Assembly (NCBI RefSeq): GCF_900046475.1
Contig: NZ_FCOU01000012.1
Location: 1-64,000, forward strand
Direction: 5' to 3'
Source: Collinsella ihumii
GTDB taxonomy: Bacteria; Actinomycetota; Coriobacteriia; Coriobacteriales; Coriobacteriaceae
Length of the DNA stretch: 64,000 nt
Part shown: piece after piece, positions 48,867 to 57,149 of the stretch
Layout of the letters: every line of letters starts with the position of its first letter
Position numbering within the stretch: the stretch's first letter is position 1
Notes under the pieces: model-generated
Told to the model about the DNA's origin: nothing
Seen by the model: the letters and a program-made list of their open reading frames with translations, nothing else
Databases searched by the model: none
Program-made: the position numbers and the translations under genes

Positions 48867-50104
48867 TGAAGCACGTAGACGCCATCATCGTCGGCGGCGG
48901 TCCCGCCGGTCTCGCCGCCGCAATTGAGCTGCGCCGCAAGGGCATCGACGACATCTTGATCCTCGAGCGTGAGAAGAAGCCCGGCGGCATCCTGCGCCAG
49001 TGCATCCACGACGGCTTCGGCCTCACCCGCTTCGGCGAGACCCTGTCCGGCCCCGAGTACGCGGCGCGCTTCGTCCGCGAGGCCGAGTCGCTCGAGATCC
49101 CCTGCCTCACCGACACCACGGTGCTCGAGATCACGCCCGACCGCCACGTCTTCGCCTCCTCCTCCGAGCACGGCATGATGGAGTTCGAGGCCGGCGCGAT
49201 CATCCTCGCCATGGGTTGCCGCGAGCGCACGCGCGGCGCCATCAGCATCCCGGGCACGCGTCCTGCCGGCGTGTACACCGCGGGTGTGGCACAGGCGTAC
49301 ATTAACCTCAAGAACAAGATGGTCGGCCGCCGCGTCATCATCTTGGGCTCCGGCGACATCGGCATGATCATGGCGCGCCGCATGACGCTCGAGGGCGCCG
49401 AGGTGCTCGGCGTGTTCGAGGTCCAGCCCTACGCAAGCGGCCTTCCGCGCAACGTCGAGCAGTGCCTGAACGACTACAACATCCCGCTGTCGCTGTCCCA
49501 CACCGTCACCGACATCCGCGGCACCGACCGCCTGGAGAGTGTGGTCATCTCCGAGGTCGACGACCATATGCAGCCGATTCCCGGCACCGAGAAGGAATAC
49601 GAGTGCGACACGCTCGTCCTCTCGGTGGGCCTGATCCCCGAAAACGAGCTCACCTGGATGGCGGGCGCCGAGAAGGACCCCGGGACGAGCGGTCCCGCCG
49701 TCGACGAGAACTACCAGACAACCGTGCCGGGCATCTTCGCCGCCGGCAACGTCCTGCACGTGCACGACCTCGTGGACTTCGTGTCGCTTGAGGCCGAAGC
49801 GCTCGCCGACAGCGCCGCGCGCTTCATCACGCAGGGGTCGCTGCCCGAAAGCAAGCTCGCCGTGCGCGGAGGCGAGCTCGTGGGCGGACTCACGCCGTCG
49901 CGCATCAGCGGCGAGAGCGACGTCACCGTGTCGTTCCGCGTGCGCCGTCCGCTGCGCGACTGCACCGTCGAGATCCGCCAGGGCGAGACCGTCCTCAAGC
50001 GCCGCAAGATGGCAAAGGCCCTGCCCGCCGAGATGATTCAGATCAAGCTTGCCGCAGACAAGCTCAACACCACCGACGACCTGGAGGTGACGGTGTCATG
50101 CTAA
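48866..50104 (+). CDS. NAD(P)/FAD oxidoreductase, second subunit of a GlpA-type complex
   Basis: A 412-aa two-dinucleotide-binding flavoprotein: DAIIVGGGPAGLAAAIELRRKG for FAD, GRRVIILGSGDIGMIMARRM for NAD(P), and TVPGIFAAGNVLHVHDLVDF near the end. No redox-active CxxC pair is seen, unlike thioredoxin reductases. It is coupled to the GlpA-like gene (1-nt overlap) and to the DUF1667 gene (7-nt overlap), a conserved three-gene set in Gram-positive anaerobes. It probably links the dehydrogenase to NAD(P) or a membrane acceptor. Confidence 0.85.
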   Translation: MKHVDAIIVGGGPAGLAAAIELRRKGIDDILILEREKKPGGILRQCIHDGFGLTRFGETLSGPEYAARFVREAESLEIPCLTDTTVLEITPDRHVFASSSEHGMMEFEAGAIILAMGCRERTRGAISIPGTRPAGVYTAGVAQAYINLKNKMVGRRVIILGSGDIGMIMARRMTLEGAEVLGVFEVQPYASGLPRNVEQCLNDYNIPLSLSHTVTDIRGTDRLESVVISEVDDHMQPIPGTEKEYECDTLVLSVGLIPENELTWMAGAEKDPGTSGPAVDENYQTTVPGIFAAGNVLHVHDLVDFVSLEAEALADSAARFITQGSLPESKLAVRGGELVGGLTPSRISGESDVTVSFRVRRPLRDCTVEIRQGETVLKRRKMAKALPAEMIQIKLAADKLNTTDDLEVTVSC

Positions 50105-50460
50105 GGGAATTCACCTGCATCATGTGCCCGCAGGGATGCGATATCTCCGTCGAGCTCGAGGGCAAGACGATCAAGGGCATCTCGGGCAACAAGTGCCCCA
50201 AGGGCGAGGCCTACGTCACCCAGGAGATCGAGAACCCCATGCGCAACATCGCGACGTCGGTGCTCGTCGACGGCGGCGACCTGCCGCTCGCGAGCGTGCG
50301 CCTGTCCGGCGTGATCCCTAAGGACCGTATCTTCGACGTCATGGCCGAGATCCGCAAGGTCGAGGTCCCCGCACCCGTTCACGAGGGCGATGTCGTGATC
50401 GCCGACGTGCTGGGACTCGGGGTCGACGTCATCGTGACGAAGGACGTCGAGGCGGCGTAA
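50098..50460 (+). CDS. DUF1667 cysteine-rich protein
   Basis: A 120-aa protein of family DUF1667. Four Cys (7, 10, 14, 33) in FTCIMCPQGCDI and GNKCPKGEAY form a probable iron-sulfur or zinc site, like the N-terminal cluster of molybdopterin oxidoreductases. It is translationally coupled to the gene before it. A third, electron-transfer subunit of the glycerol-3-phosphate-type complex is likely; its function is not proven. Confidence 0.88.
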   Translation: MLREFTCIMCPQGCDISVELEGKTIKGISGNKCPKGEAYVTQEIENPMRNIATSVLVDGGDLPLASVRLSGVIPKDRIFDVMAEIRKVEVPAPVHEGDVVIADVLGLGVDVIVTKDVEAA

Positions 50461-50486
50461 TCGCACCGCTATAACAGCCCCCTGCG

Positions 50487-50527
50487 AACAGGCCCGCTGC
50501 ACCTTGAAGAAGCGCAGCGGGCCTGTT
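50487..50527 (+). terminator. hairpin after the glp-like operon
   Basis: A perfect 14-bp stem (50487-50500 with 50514-50527), 26 nt past the stop, is followed by GCTTGGCG without a clear T-run. Confidence 0.5.
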
Positions 50528-50697
50528 GCTTGGCGTGTCTTGGGATGGAGCCGTTTTGCCCGCGCACAGAGGAACAGCCGCCTTTAGCGGAGACGGCTGT
50601 TCGGCGTGGGGCCATCCCACAATGACTCATTTTCGCAGGAGGGCTTAAAACCTTCTGCTCGCTACGAGTATACCCCATGGCGGCTTACCGCCCTGTC

Positions 50698-51702
50698 CTA
50701 CCGGTTCTCGATGCTCCCGATGTTCTTGAGCTCGATGGAGATCAATCCGTTCGGCTCGTTCACGAACTGCACGTACTCGGTGTTGCGCAGCATCTCCGCG
50801 GGAAACGTGATCTCGATGCCCGTGTCGGTGCGGATCTTGTGGTTGCGCACCGCCGCGCGCTCCACGTTGGCGCGCTCGACCGGCACGCGCTCGGGCAGCT
50901 GCTCCTCGCGCATCTCGGCCTCGAAGCGCTCCTTCATAGCGGGTTCGTCCTCGAAGATCTCGTCGGCCAGATCCCACGGGGCGAGCTCCTCGTCCTCCTC
51001 GACCTTCTCGGCGACGACCTCTTTGGCGCGCGCCAGGGCCATGGCCGTGTTGGCGCCGTGCTCCTCGGCAACCTCCTCCACGATGCGCGTCACCGTGTCG
51101 ATGATCTCCTTGCCCGACACCCCCGTCACGCACTGCAGCAGCCCGTCGGGGATGAGCATGGTGTCCTCGCCGGCGATCTTGCGCTTCTTATCCTGGTAGA
51201 ACACCTCCATCGTGCTGGCGCGCACGATGCAGTAGCTCGTCACCTTCTGAGACGGGTTGGGCAGGATCGCGTAGTGGCGCGCGATATCGTTACGCACCTG
51301 GCCGCCCTCGCGATCGACCTCGTGCATGAACGCCATACGGCTGCTCATGAGCAGGATCGCGAACCAGCGCACCTCGTCATCGTCTTCGAAGTCCGCCACA
51401 AGCACGTCGGTCGACTCCGCCTTGTCTGCCTTGGCGAGCTCTCCTGCGACGAACTCGGCGATCTGCTCGGAGAAATCGATGAACTCGCGGTCGCCGAACA
51501 AGAACGCCTTGAGCTCGCCGGCAAACCCGCTGTTCTCGGCGAACGAGGCGCGCTTGTTGTCCGCGCTCGTGCGAGCGCGGCGCAGATGAGAGGTCACGAA
51601 CGAGCGCACGGCGCGCGTGTCGAGGTCGAGTTCGCGCTGGCTCATGACGTTGACCGACGAATCGAAATCGAGAATATGCAGAATCGCATGGTTGATCTTC
51701 AT
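50698..51702 (-). CDS. nucleoid-associated protein, NA37/NdpA family
   Basis: A 334-aa cytosolic protein. KINHAILHILDFDSS, LSQRELD-like start, then FAGELKAFLFGD, RWFAILLMSSRMAFMHEV and a C-terminal RNHKIRTDTGIEITFPAEML fit the 37-kDa nucleoid-associated (YejK/NdpA) family. Its precise role is unknown; YejK binds DNA in E. coli. AGGAG precedes the ATG. It lies 98 nt downstream of the Mbeg1-like gene on the same strand. Confidence 0.75.
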   Translation of the reverse strand: MKINHAILHILDFDSSVNVMSQRELDLDTRAVRSFVTSHLRRARTSADNKRASFAENSGFAGELKAFLFGDREFIDFSEQIAEFVAGELAKADKAESTDVLVADFEDDDEVRWFAILLMSSRMAFMHEVDREGGQVRNDIARHYAILPNPSQKVTSYCIVRASTMEVFYQDKKRKIAGEDTMLIPDGLLQCVTGVSGKEIIDTVTRIVEEVAEEHGANTAMALARAKEVVAEKVEEDEELAPWDLADEIFEDEPAMKERFEAEMREEQLPERVPVERANVERAAVRNHKIRTDTGIEITFPAEMLRNTEYVQFVNEPNGLISIELKNIGSIENR

Positions 51703-51800
51703 GCCAACTCCTATCAGGGTTTGTGAGCCTCACGAGTATAGCGTGTCTTGCGGACAGCGCGAGTAGGCGATGAATCAAAACGGTCCCGTCGCGAAGCGAC

Positions 51801-53144
51801 TTATTGCTCGTCGGATGCGCGCAGGGAGTCCACCAAACCGGATGCCACGTCAGACATGCGATCGATCGTCGCCACGCGGGCAAGCGCCTTGAACACGTCG
51901 GTTACGAAGGCGCGCTGCTCGGGTGCCAGGGAAGACACCGCCTCTTTCATGGCGGGCAGGCTCGTGCGCCAGTTCTCACGGATATCGGCGAAGCGCGTGG
52001 CCCCGGTCACGCTCAGCACCTGGAACAGCGTCGCGATGAACTCCCCGCGCTCCTCGGGGGTGAACCGGCGCATCCACGCGGCAAGCGTCGAGCCGAAGTA
52101 GCGCGAGCTCGCCGACAGGCCATCTGCCTGCTTGAATTCGCAGCTCTCGACCTCCCACAGAAACGGGTTGTGCTGCAGCACGGAGATCCCGCCGCTCTCG
52201 ACGACGGTGAACTCATGGCGCTCGTCCATGATGAGGCCGATGATCGAGGATTTGGGCACGTTCTTCTCGACGCGATCACGGATGCGCGCATACCCTTCGC
52301 CCTCGAGAAACGAATCGTCGAAGCCGGGGCCGTCGTGGGAAAAGACGCGCACGATCCGCCGCTGGATATCTTCGGGAGCCGAGGCCGCGGCATAGGTCGC
52401 AAGGTTACCGCCCTTGGAATGGCCGCCGAGGTAGATGGGGCCGGTCAACTGCGGTGCCACGCGCTCAAGATACCGCTGCGCCTCGCACTGCGAGGGCACC
52501 GGGAGCTGCGAGGCCATGTTGAAGTCCTCGCGCCACCCGACCAGCGTGGAGTCCGTACCCCGAAACGCGAGGTAGGCGCTGCCGTCGGGCAGCATGAACG
52601 TCATGGCGGCGAACTGCTCGGAGGTCGCGCGCTCGGTCTTGTAGGCGAAATGGCACAGGTGTGTATCGCGAAAGCGCGGGCTCGCGCACACGGCGAACAG
52701 CAGCTCGCGGCTGGACTCGGGGTCCCAGCTCGTACCGAACATCGACGAGAAATCCTCAGCGCGCAACAGCTCGTGGAGTCCGATGCCCTCGGGCATGCGC
52801 GCGCAACGCAGTTGAGAGCTCAAGCGAAAGTACGACAGCCACGAGAACACGAGGCTGTCGAGGGCGTTCAGCGGCCGCCTGGAAAACGGGTCGCGAACAG
52901 ACTGCGCGTAGGTCAAGAAGTTGTCCGCGCGCTTTGACGAGGGGGTGGGCTGAGCGCTTGTGTCGCCCTCGGCATGGCGCGGCGAAAGCGACGGCCTGCT
53001 CAGGGGGATCTTCTCAGCAAGCGTGCCGAGCACGCCGGAACCTGCCTTCTCATCCGTAGGCATCGCCGCGCCATCGGGCAGGCCTGCGCCCGTCGGCTTC
53101 GCAAGCGAGACGACGCGTCGCGCGTCTTTTCCGGCATGCATCAT
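51801..53144 (-). CDS. Mbeg1-like alpha/beta hydrolase (DUF2974)
   Basis: A 447-aa protein. The N-terminal ~75 residues are low-complexity. The hydrolase part has DSLVFSWLSYFRL, AFRGTDSTLVGWREDFNM and the nucleophile elbow YLGGHSKGGNLAT (Ser243), with VFSHDGPGF following, as in DUF2974 proteins annotated Mbeg1-like. Probable lipase or esterase of unknown substrate. No signal peptide is seen. Start: paired ATGs at 53144 with TGAGGGG upstream. Confidence 0.82.
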   Translation of the reverse strand: MMHAGKDARRVVSLAKPTGAGLPDGAAMPTDEKAGSGVLGTLAEKIPLSRPSLSPRHAEGDTSAQPTPSSKRADNFLTYAQSVRDPFSRRPLNALDSLVFSWLSYFRLSSQLRCARMPEGIGLHELLRAEDFSSMFGTSWDPESSRELLFAVCASPRFRDTHLCHFAYKTERATSEQFAAMTFMLPDGSAYLAFRGTDSTLVGWREDFNMASQLPVPSQCEAQRYLERVAPQLTGPIYLGGHSKGGNLATYAAASAPEDIQRRIVRVFSHDGPGFDDSFLEGEGYARIRDRVEKNVPKSSIIGLIMDERHEFTVVESGGISVLQHNPFLWEVESCEFKQADGLSASSRYFGSTLAAWMRRFTPEERGEFIATLFQVLSVTGATRFADIRENWRTSLPAMKEAVSSLAPEQRAFVTDVFKALARVATIDRMSDVASGLVDSLRASDEQ

Positions 53145-53308
53145 GCTCGACCCCTCACGTTAGCATCGCATAGGCAACAACAATGGTTCTGTCCAAGCGT
53201 ACCAAAAGCACCGCCAGGAAGACTCTAGCCTTAAGAAGCGCAGATTACTGCCAGCTACGACCTGCCCCGCAGAGGCGTTTGGGGCAAAACGAGGCTGCCT
53301 GCGGTCCA

Positions 53309-53509
53309 CAGCGGAGGTTCCAGCGCTGACTTTCACTGAAAAATCGACGTTTTGAGCGGGTGGTTTTCGAACCCGTCTGAGAGGGCATCTTCAGAGGTAA
53401 CGTTTCCGCAGGTAACGACCGCACGACGAGTTCGCATTTCCGGGCGCTTGAAATCCACCCACTCAAAACGTTGAATTTTCAGCAACTCTGAGCTCCGGAA
53501 CCTCCGCTG
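53309..53509. repeat. about 200-bp hairpin element, second copy of 46023-46221
   Basis: Perfect 13-bp ends CAGCGGAGGTTCC (53309-53321) and GGAACCTCCGCTG (53497-53509). Inside, TGAAAAATCGACGTTTTGAGCG faces CACTCAAAACGTTGAATTTTCA. GTTTCCGCAGGTAACG at 53402-53417 sits at the midpoint, identical to the other copy. It fills the centre of the 513-nt gap 53145-53657; the rest of that gap shows no gene. Confidence 0.88.
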
Positions 53510-53657
53510 GACGTCCTCCCAAGGCAGGGACGCGGTGTCAGACCCATATGCACTTCCACAGGGTGCCGATCGGGGGCGTCGCGCAGCAGCGGCGGCCAGC
53601 CGCTCGCGCACCCGCTATGCAACCGCCCGGGTGCGCGATGCAGTGGCCAGCCGGTTC

Positions 53658-55430
53658 CTAACCAAGCACAATCCACACAGAAGCGTCTTGGCCCAGCGCA
53701 CCCGTAAGCGGCTCGGACGATACGAGCACCTCGCCTTCGGGCAAGGCGAGCTCATGCGCACCAAAGTTGGTGATGCTCACGAGCGTCTTGCCACCGGCCG
53801 CGGGGCGGGCATAAGCGATCACCTCGCGCGCCTGCTCGGCAGAAATCCCCAACTCGCCTGCTCCCCACCAGGTCAGTGAGGTATCGCCCGTAGACGTGAG
53901 CAGCTCATGGCGCAGTGCGAGGATTCGGCGGTATAGGTTGAGCATCGAGCCGGGCTCGGCATCCAGGCGATCCACCGCGTGCTCAACGAACCACAACGGC
54001 TGCGGCAGGTGCGGGGCAGCCGTCTTGTCCGCGCGCGCCACACCCGTAGCCGGCGCGGAAAACCCGAAACTCGCCGTATCCCCGTCACCGAAGGAGCCGT
54101 CCCACGCAGCCGGCGCCGGCATGTCGGAAGCGACCCAGGGCAGCGGCACGCGGCAGCCATCGCGCCCCTTCAGCGCATCCCCGTGGCAGGTCCGGCGCGC
54201 CTGCGGATCCTCCAGACGATCCCACGGGATGTTCGCAACCTCGAACAGGCCCAGCTCCTCGCCCTGGTAGATGTAGGCTGAGCCCGGCAGCGCCATCTCC
54301 ATGAGCAGCGCGGCGCGAGCGCGCTTGGTGCCTAGCGCGCGATCCTCGGTATAGGTCGCCCCGTCGCGCAGCAGCCAGTCGTTGACGAACTGATGGTGCA
54401 CCTTTGCCTTCACCTGCGGCAAGCCGTAGCGCGTCGCATGGCGCGGCACGTCGTGATTGGAAAGCACCCACGTACTCGTGGAGCCCGAATCCTCCGCGCA
54501 AGCCAGGCCCTCCACAATAGCGCGACGGAAGTCGGCGGCGTACCAGTCCGCCTTGGCGAACTCGAAGTTGAACACCTGACCGAGCTCATCGGGCGAGGCG
54601 TAGAGGCGCTGGTGATCGGGTGTCACCCACGCCTCGGCGACGGCGAAGCGCGGCGGCTCGTATTCGTTGAAGATGCGGCGCCACAAGCGGTAGATCTCAT
54701 GGACCTCGGGGCGGTCCCATAAGGGATTGTCCGCGTTGCCGCTCCCCTGCTTAGGCGCCTGGTCGAGCTCGTCGAGCGGACGGCTCGTCAGGTCCTTCGC
54801 TAGGGCGTGCGCCACATCCACGCGGAACCCGTCGACGCCGCGGTCGCACCAAAAGCGCAGCGTGCGCTCGAACTCCTCGCGCACGTCGGGATGCTGCCAG
54901 TTAAGATCGGGCTGCTCGGCGGCAAACAGATGCAGGTACCATTCGCCGTCCTCGACGCGCTCCCACGCCGAGCCGCCGAAACACGACATCCAGCCGTTCG
55001 GGGGAAGCTCACCGTGCTCCCCGCGGCCAGGCCGGAAGATGTAGCGTTCGCGCTCGGACGAGCCGGGGCCCGCGGCGAGCGCCGCCTGGAAGAAACGGTG
55101 CTTGTTTGAGGTGTGGTTGGGCACGATGTCCACGATCACGCGGATGTCGTGGGCATGCGCGGCGGCGATAAGCCCATCGAAATCGTCGAGCGTGCCCAGG
55201 CGCGGGTCGACCGCGCGGTAATCGATGACGTCGTACCCGCCGTCGGCGAGCTCGGAAGGATAGAACGGTGAGAGCCAGATGGCATCGATGCCGAGTTCGG
55301 CGAGGTAATCGATCCCGGCGGTCACCCCGCGGATATCGCCCAAGCCGTCGCCGTCGGCGTCGCGGAAACTGCGCGGATACACCTGGTACACGACAGCCTG
55401 CTTCCACCATTCGATTGCGTTGATCGCCAT
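53658..55430 (-). CDS. GH13 alpha-glucosidase
   Basis: A 590-aa cytosolic glycoside hydrolase family 13 enzyme of the oligo-1,6-glucosidase/alpha-glucosidase type. It starts WWKQAVVYQVYPRSF. Catalytic residues are Asp205 in GFRVDVAHAL, Glu266 in VAEAWVT and Asp327 in LSNHDVPR. It lacks a signal peptide, so it would split imported maltodextrins, isomaltose or sucrose-type sugars. GGGAGG precedes the ATG. A perfect 18-bp-arm dyad lies 36 nt upstream (55467-55506). Confidence 0.92.
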   Translation of the reverse strand: MAINAIEWWKQAVVYQVYPRSFRDADGDGLGDIRGVTAGIDYLAELGIDAIWLSPFYPSELADGGYDVIDYRAVDPRLGTLDDFDGLIAAAHAHDIRVIVDIVPNHTSNKHRFFQAALAAGPGSSERERYIFRPGRGEHGELPPNGWMSCFGGSAWERVEDGEWYLHLFAAEQPDLNWQHPDVREEFERTLRFWCDRGVDGFRVDVAHALAKDLTSRPLDELDQAPKQGSGNADNPLWDRPEVHEIYRLWRRIFNEYEPPRFAVAEAWVTPDHQRLYASPDELGQVFNFEFAKADWYAADFRRAIVEGLACAEDSGSTSTWVLSNHDVPRHATRYGLPQVKAKVHHQFVNDWLLRDGATYTEDRALGTKRARAALLMEMALPGSAYIYQGEELGLFEVANIPWDRLEDPQARRTCHGDALKGRDGCRVPLPWVASDMPAPAAWDGSFGDGDTASFGFSAPATGVARADKTAAPHLPQPLWFVEHAVDRLDAEPGSMLNLYRRILALRHELLTSTGDTSLTWWGAGELGISAEQAREVIAYARPAAGGKTLVSITNFGAHELALPEGEVLVSSEPLTGALGQDASVWIVLG

Positions 55431-55466
55431 GGCTACCTCCCGCTCACATCGGTCGTCAGGGCCATT

Positions 55467-55506
55467 CTATCGTGCCATGCTTGTACGAACAAGCATGGCA
55501 CGATAG
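55467..55506 (-). promoter_or_regulatory. perfect 18-bp-arm dyad upstream of the glucosidase
   Basis: CTATCGTGCCATGCTTGT (55467-55484), loop ACGA, ACAAGCATGGCACGATAG (55489-55506). The central CTTGTACGAACAAG resembles LacI-type operators. It lies 36 nt upstream of the start, so an operator is plausible; a hairpin element is the alternative. Confidence 0.6.
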
Positions 55507-55559
55507 CAAAATGCGACCGGTTTTTTTCGCGGGATATGACAGGGTGCGAGGGCGGTCGC

Positions 55560-55736
55560 CGGTCGGCGGGTTGGCAACCTGTTAGCGATCGGCGGGAAGC
55601 CTGCCGGCCAGGTGCCGGTACGCCGCCGGTCGGCTGTTGGTCGGCGTCAGGTCGACGTTCGGTCGGTTGACTGACGATTGGCCAGCTGTCGGTCGACTGT
55701 CTGTCGGCGTCAGTCCTGTCGGCTGCACAGTCGGCA
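55560..55736. repeat. degenerate GTCGG-rich stretch
   Basis: At least eight GTCGG pentamers occur with irregular spacing, among them GTCGGCGTCAG twice (near 55640 and 55703) and GGTCGAC twice. No reading frame gives a recognisable protein. It looks like a decayed short tandem repeat. Confidence 0.55.
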
Positions 55737-55774
55737 GTCGGCGCCCATCGCCACACAAGCCGATGGGCGCCGAC
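55737..55774 (-). repeat. hairpin past ldh
   Basis: GTCGGCGCCCATCG (55737-55750) pairs perfectly with CGATGGGCGCCGAC (55761-55774), 17 nt past the ldh stop on the minus strand. No T-run. It may end the ldh message. Confidence 0.55.
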
Positions 55775-55791
55775 GCAGCCTGCGCATCCGG

Positions 55792-56739
55792 CTAACGCAG
55801 CTGCGCGCGGTCGATGACCTCGGACAGCGCCGCAGCGGAGCGGTGCAGCTCACCAAGCTCCTCATCGTCAAGGGAGATGGGCACGCGGCACTCGATGCCG
55901 CCGCGGCCGATGATCGTGGGCATAGAGATGGCGATGTCGGAAAGGCCGTACTCCCCCACCATGAGGCTCGAGACGGGCAGGATGCACTTCTCGTCACCCA
56001 TAATCGCCCGGCACAGGCGCTGGACCGACATCGCGATGCCGTAATACGTCGCGTGCTTGCGCGCGATGATCTCGTAGGCGGCATGGCGGACCTCGTCGAC
56101 GATACGCGCCTCGGTCGCCTCGTGGTCGAAGTGGCCGCGCATCTCGCAGAAGTCCTCGAGCGGTACGCCGGCAACGTCGGCGCTCGACCACACGGCAAGC
56201 TCGGAGTCGCCGTGCTCACCGATGATGTACGCCTCGACATCGCGCGGATCAACGCCCAGATGATCGCCGAGTGCCTCCTGCAGGCGGGCGGTGTCGAGCA
56301 CAGTGCCCGAACCGATCACGCGGCTCTCGGGCAGGCCGGACATCTTGATGGCGGCATAGGTGAGCACGTCGACCGGGTTGGAGACGATAAGCAGGATGCC
56401 CTCGAATCCAACCTCCCGAATGCGCGGGATGATGCTGCGGTAGATGGCGACGTTCTTGTTCACCAGATCCAGACGCGTCTCGCCGAGTTTCTGCGCAGCG
56501 CCCGCCGTCACCACGATGATCGCCGCATCGGCGGCATCCTCGTAGTCGCCGGCGTAGATGCGCATGGGATGCGCGAACGGCGCCCCGTGGCTGATGTCGA
56601 GCGCCTCGCCCTCGGCGCGGGCGCGGTCCACGTCGATAAGGACCATCTCGGAAAACAGCCCGCTTTGCATGAGGGCGAACGCCGATGACGAGCCGACGAA
56701 CCCGCATCCGACGACGGCGACTTTTCTATCGTTGACCAT
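55792..56739 (-). CDS. ldh: L-lactate dehydrogenase
   Basis: A 315-aa NAD-dependent enzyme reducing pyruvate to L-lactate. It has KVAVVGCGFVGSSSAF, Asp36 that selects NAD, the specificity loop AGAAQKLGETRLDL (Gln83 selects pyruvate over oxaloacetate; Arg89 present) and catalytic His176 in IIGEHGDSE. The Gln in the loop argues for lactate rather than malate dehydrogenase. CAGGGGGA precedes the ATG. Confidence 0.93.
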   Translation of the reverse strand: MVNDRKVAVVGCGFVGSSSAFALMQSGLFSEMVLIDVDRARAEGEALDISHGAPFAHPMRIYAGDYEDAADAAIIVVTAGAAQKLGETRLDLVNKNVAIYRSIIPRIREVGFEGILLIVSNPVDVLTYAAIKMSGLPESRVIGSGTVLDTARLQEALGDHLGVDPRDVEAYIIGEHGDSELAVWSSADVAGVPLEDFCEMRGHFDHEATEARIVDEVRHAAYEIIARKHATYYGIAMSVQRLCRAIMGDEKCILPVSSLMVGEYGLSDIAISMPTIIGRGGIECRVPISLDDEELGELHRSAAALSEVIDRAQLR

Positions 56740-56867
56740 GGTAGTCCCCCTGATTCAATCGGAATTGGTATCGGTACCATGGTGTAAAATATATCCGCAA
56801 CGTGCGAGCCTAAACGCGCCGCCGCTATTTCCTATCATTCTTATAACATTTACACATGAGAAGGGTT

Positions 56868-57140
56868 GGCTGGGTTGGTTGGGGACGTGTTCCCTCCAAC
56901 CCATTGTGGGTCGGTTGGGGACGTGTTCCCTCCAACCCATTGGGACGCGCTCCTTCCAACCCATTGCGCGGTAGCGTCGGGGTTGAATGGGGCGTGTTTC
57001 TTCCAGCCCATGGTGCGACAGCGTCGAGATATCTGAAGGAACGCCGAGCAAGCGCAACGGGCTGGAGGGAACGCATCCCCAAATGAGTTGCGATGGGTTG
57101 GAAGGAGCGCGTCCCCAACCAACCCATCCCCAACCAACCC
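56868..57140. repeat. multi-unit REP-like cluster, GGGACGTGTTCCCTCC type
   Basis: TTGGGGACGTGTTCCCTCCA occurs twice in direct orientation (56878, 56914). Diverged units follow at 56942 (GGGACGCGCTCCTTCCAACC) and 56990. Inverted units are at about 57058-57085 and 57092-57120, ending GTCCCCAACCAACCC. Left and right units pair into a long hairpin. It ends 9 nt before the stop codon of the minus-strand aminotransferase and occupies most of the 410-nt gap after ldh's start. Confidence 0.85.
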
Positions 57141-57149
57141 GTCTAGATG

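Noticed and set aside
55560-55736. CRISPR array
   Set aside because: The GTCGG words are too short and unevenly spaced; there are no constant repeats with unique spacers and no cas genes.
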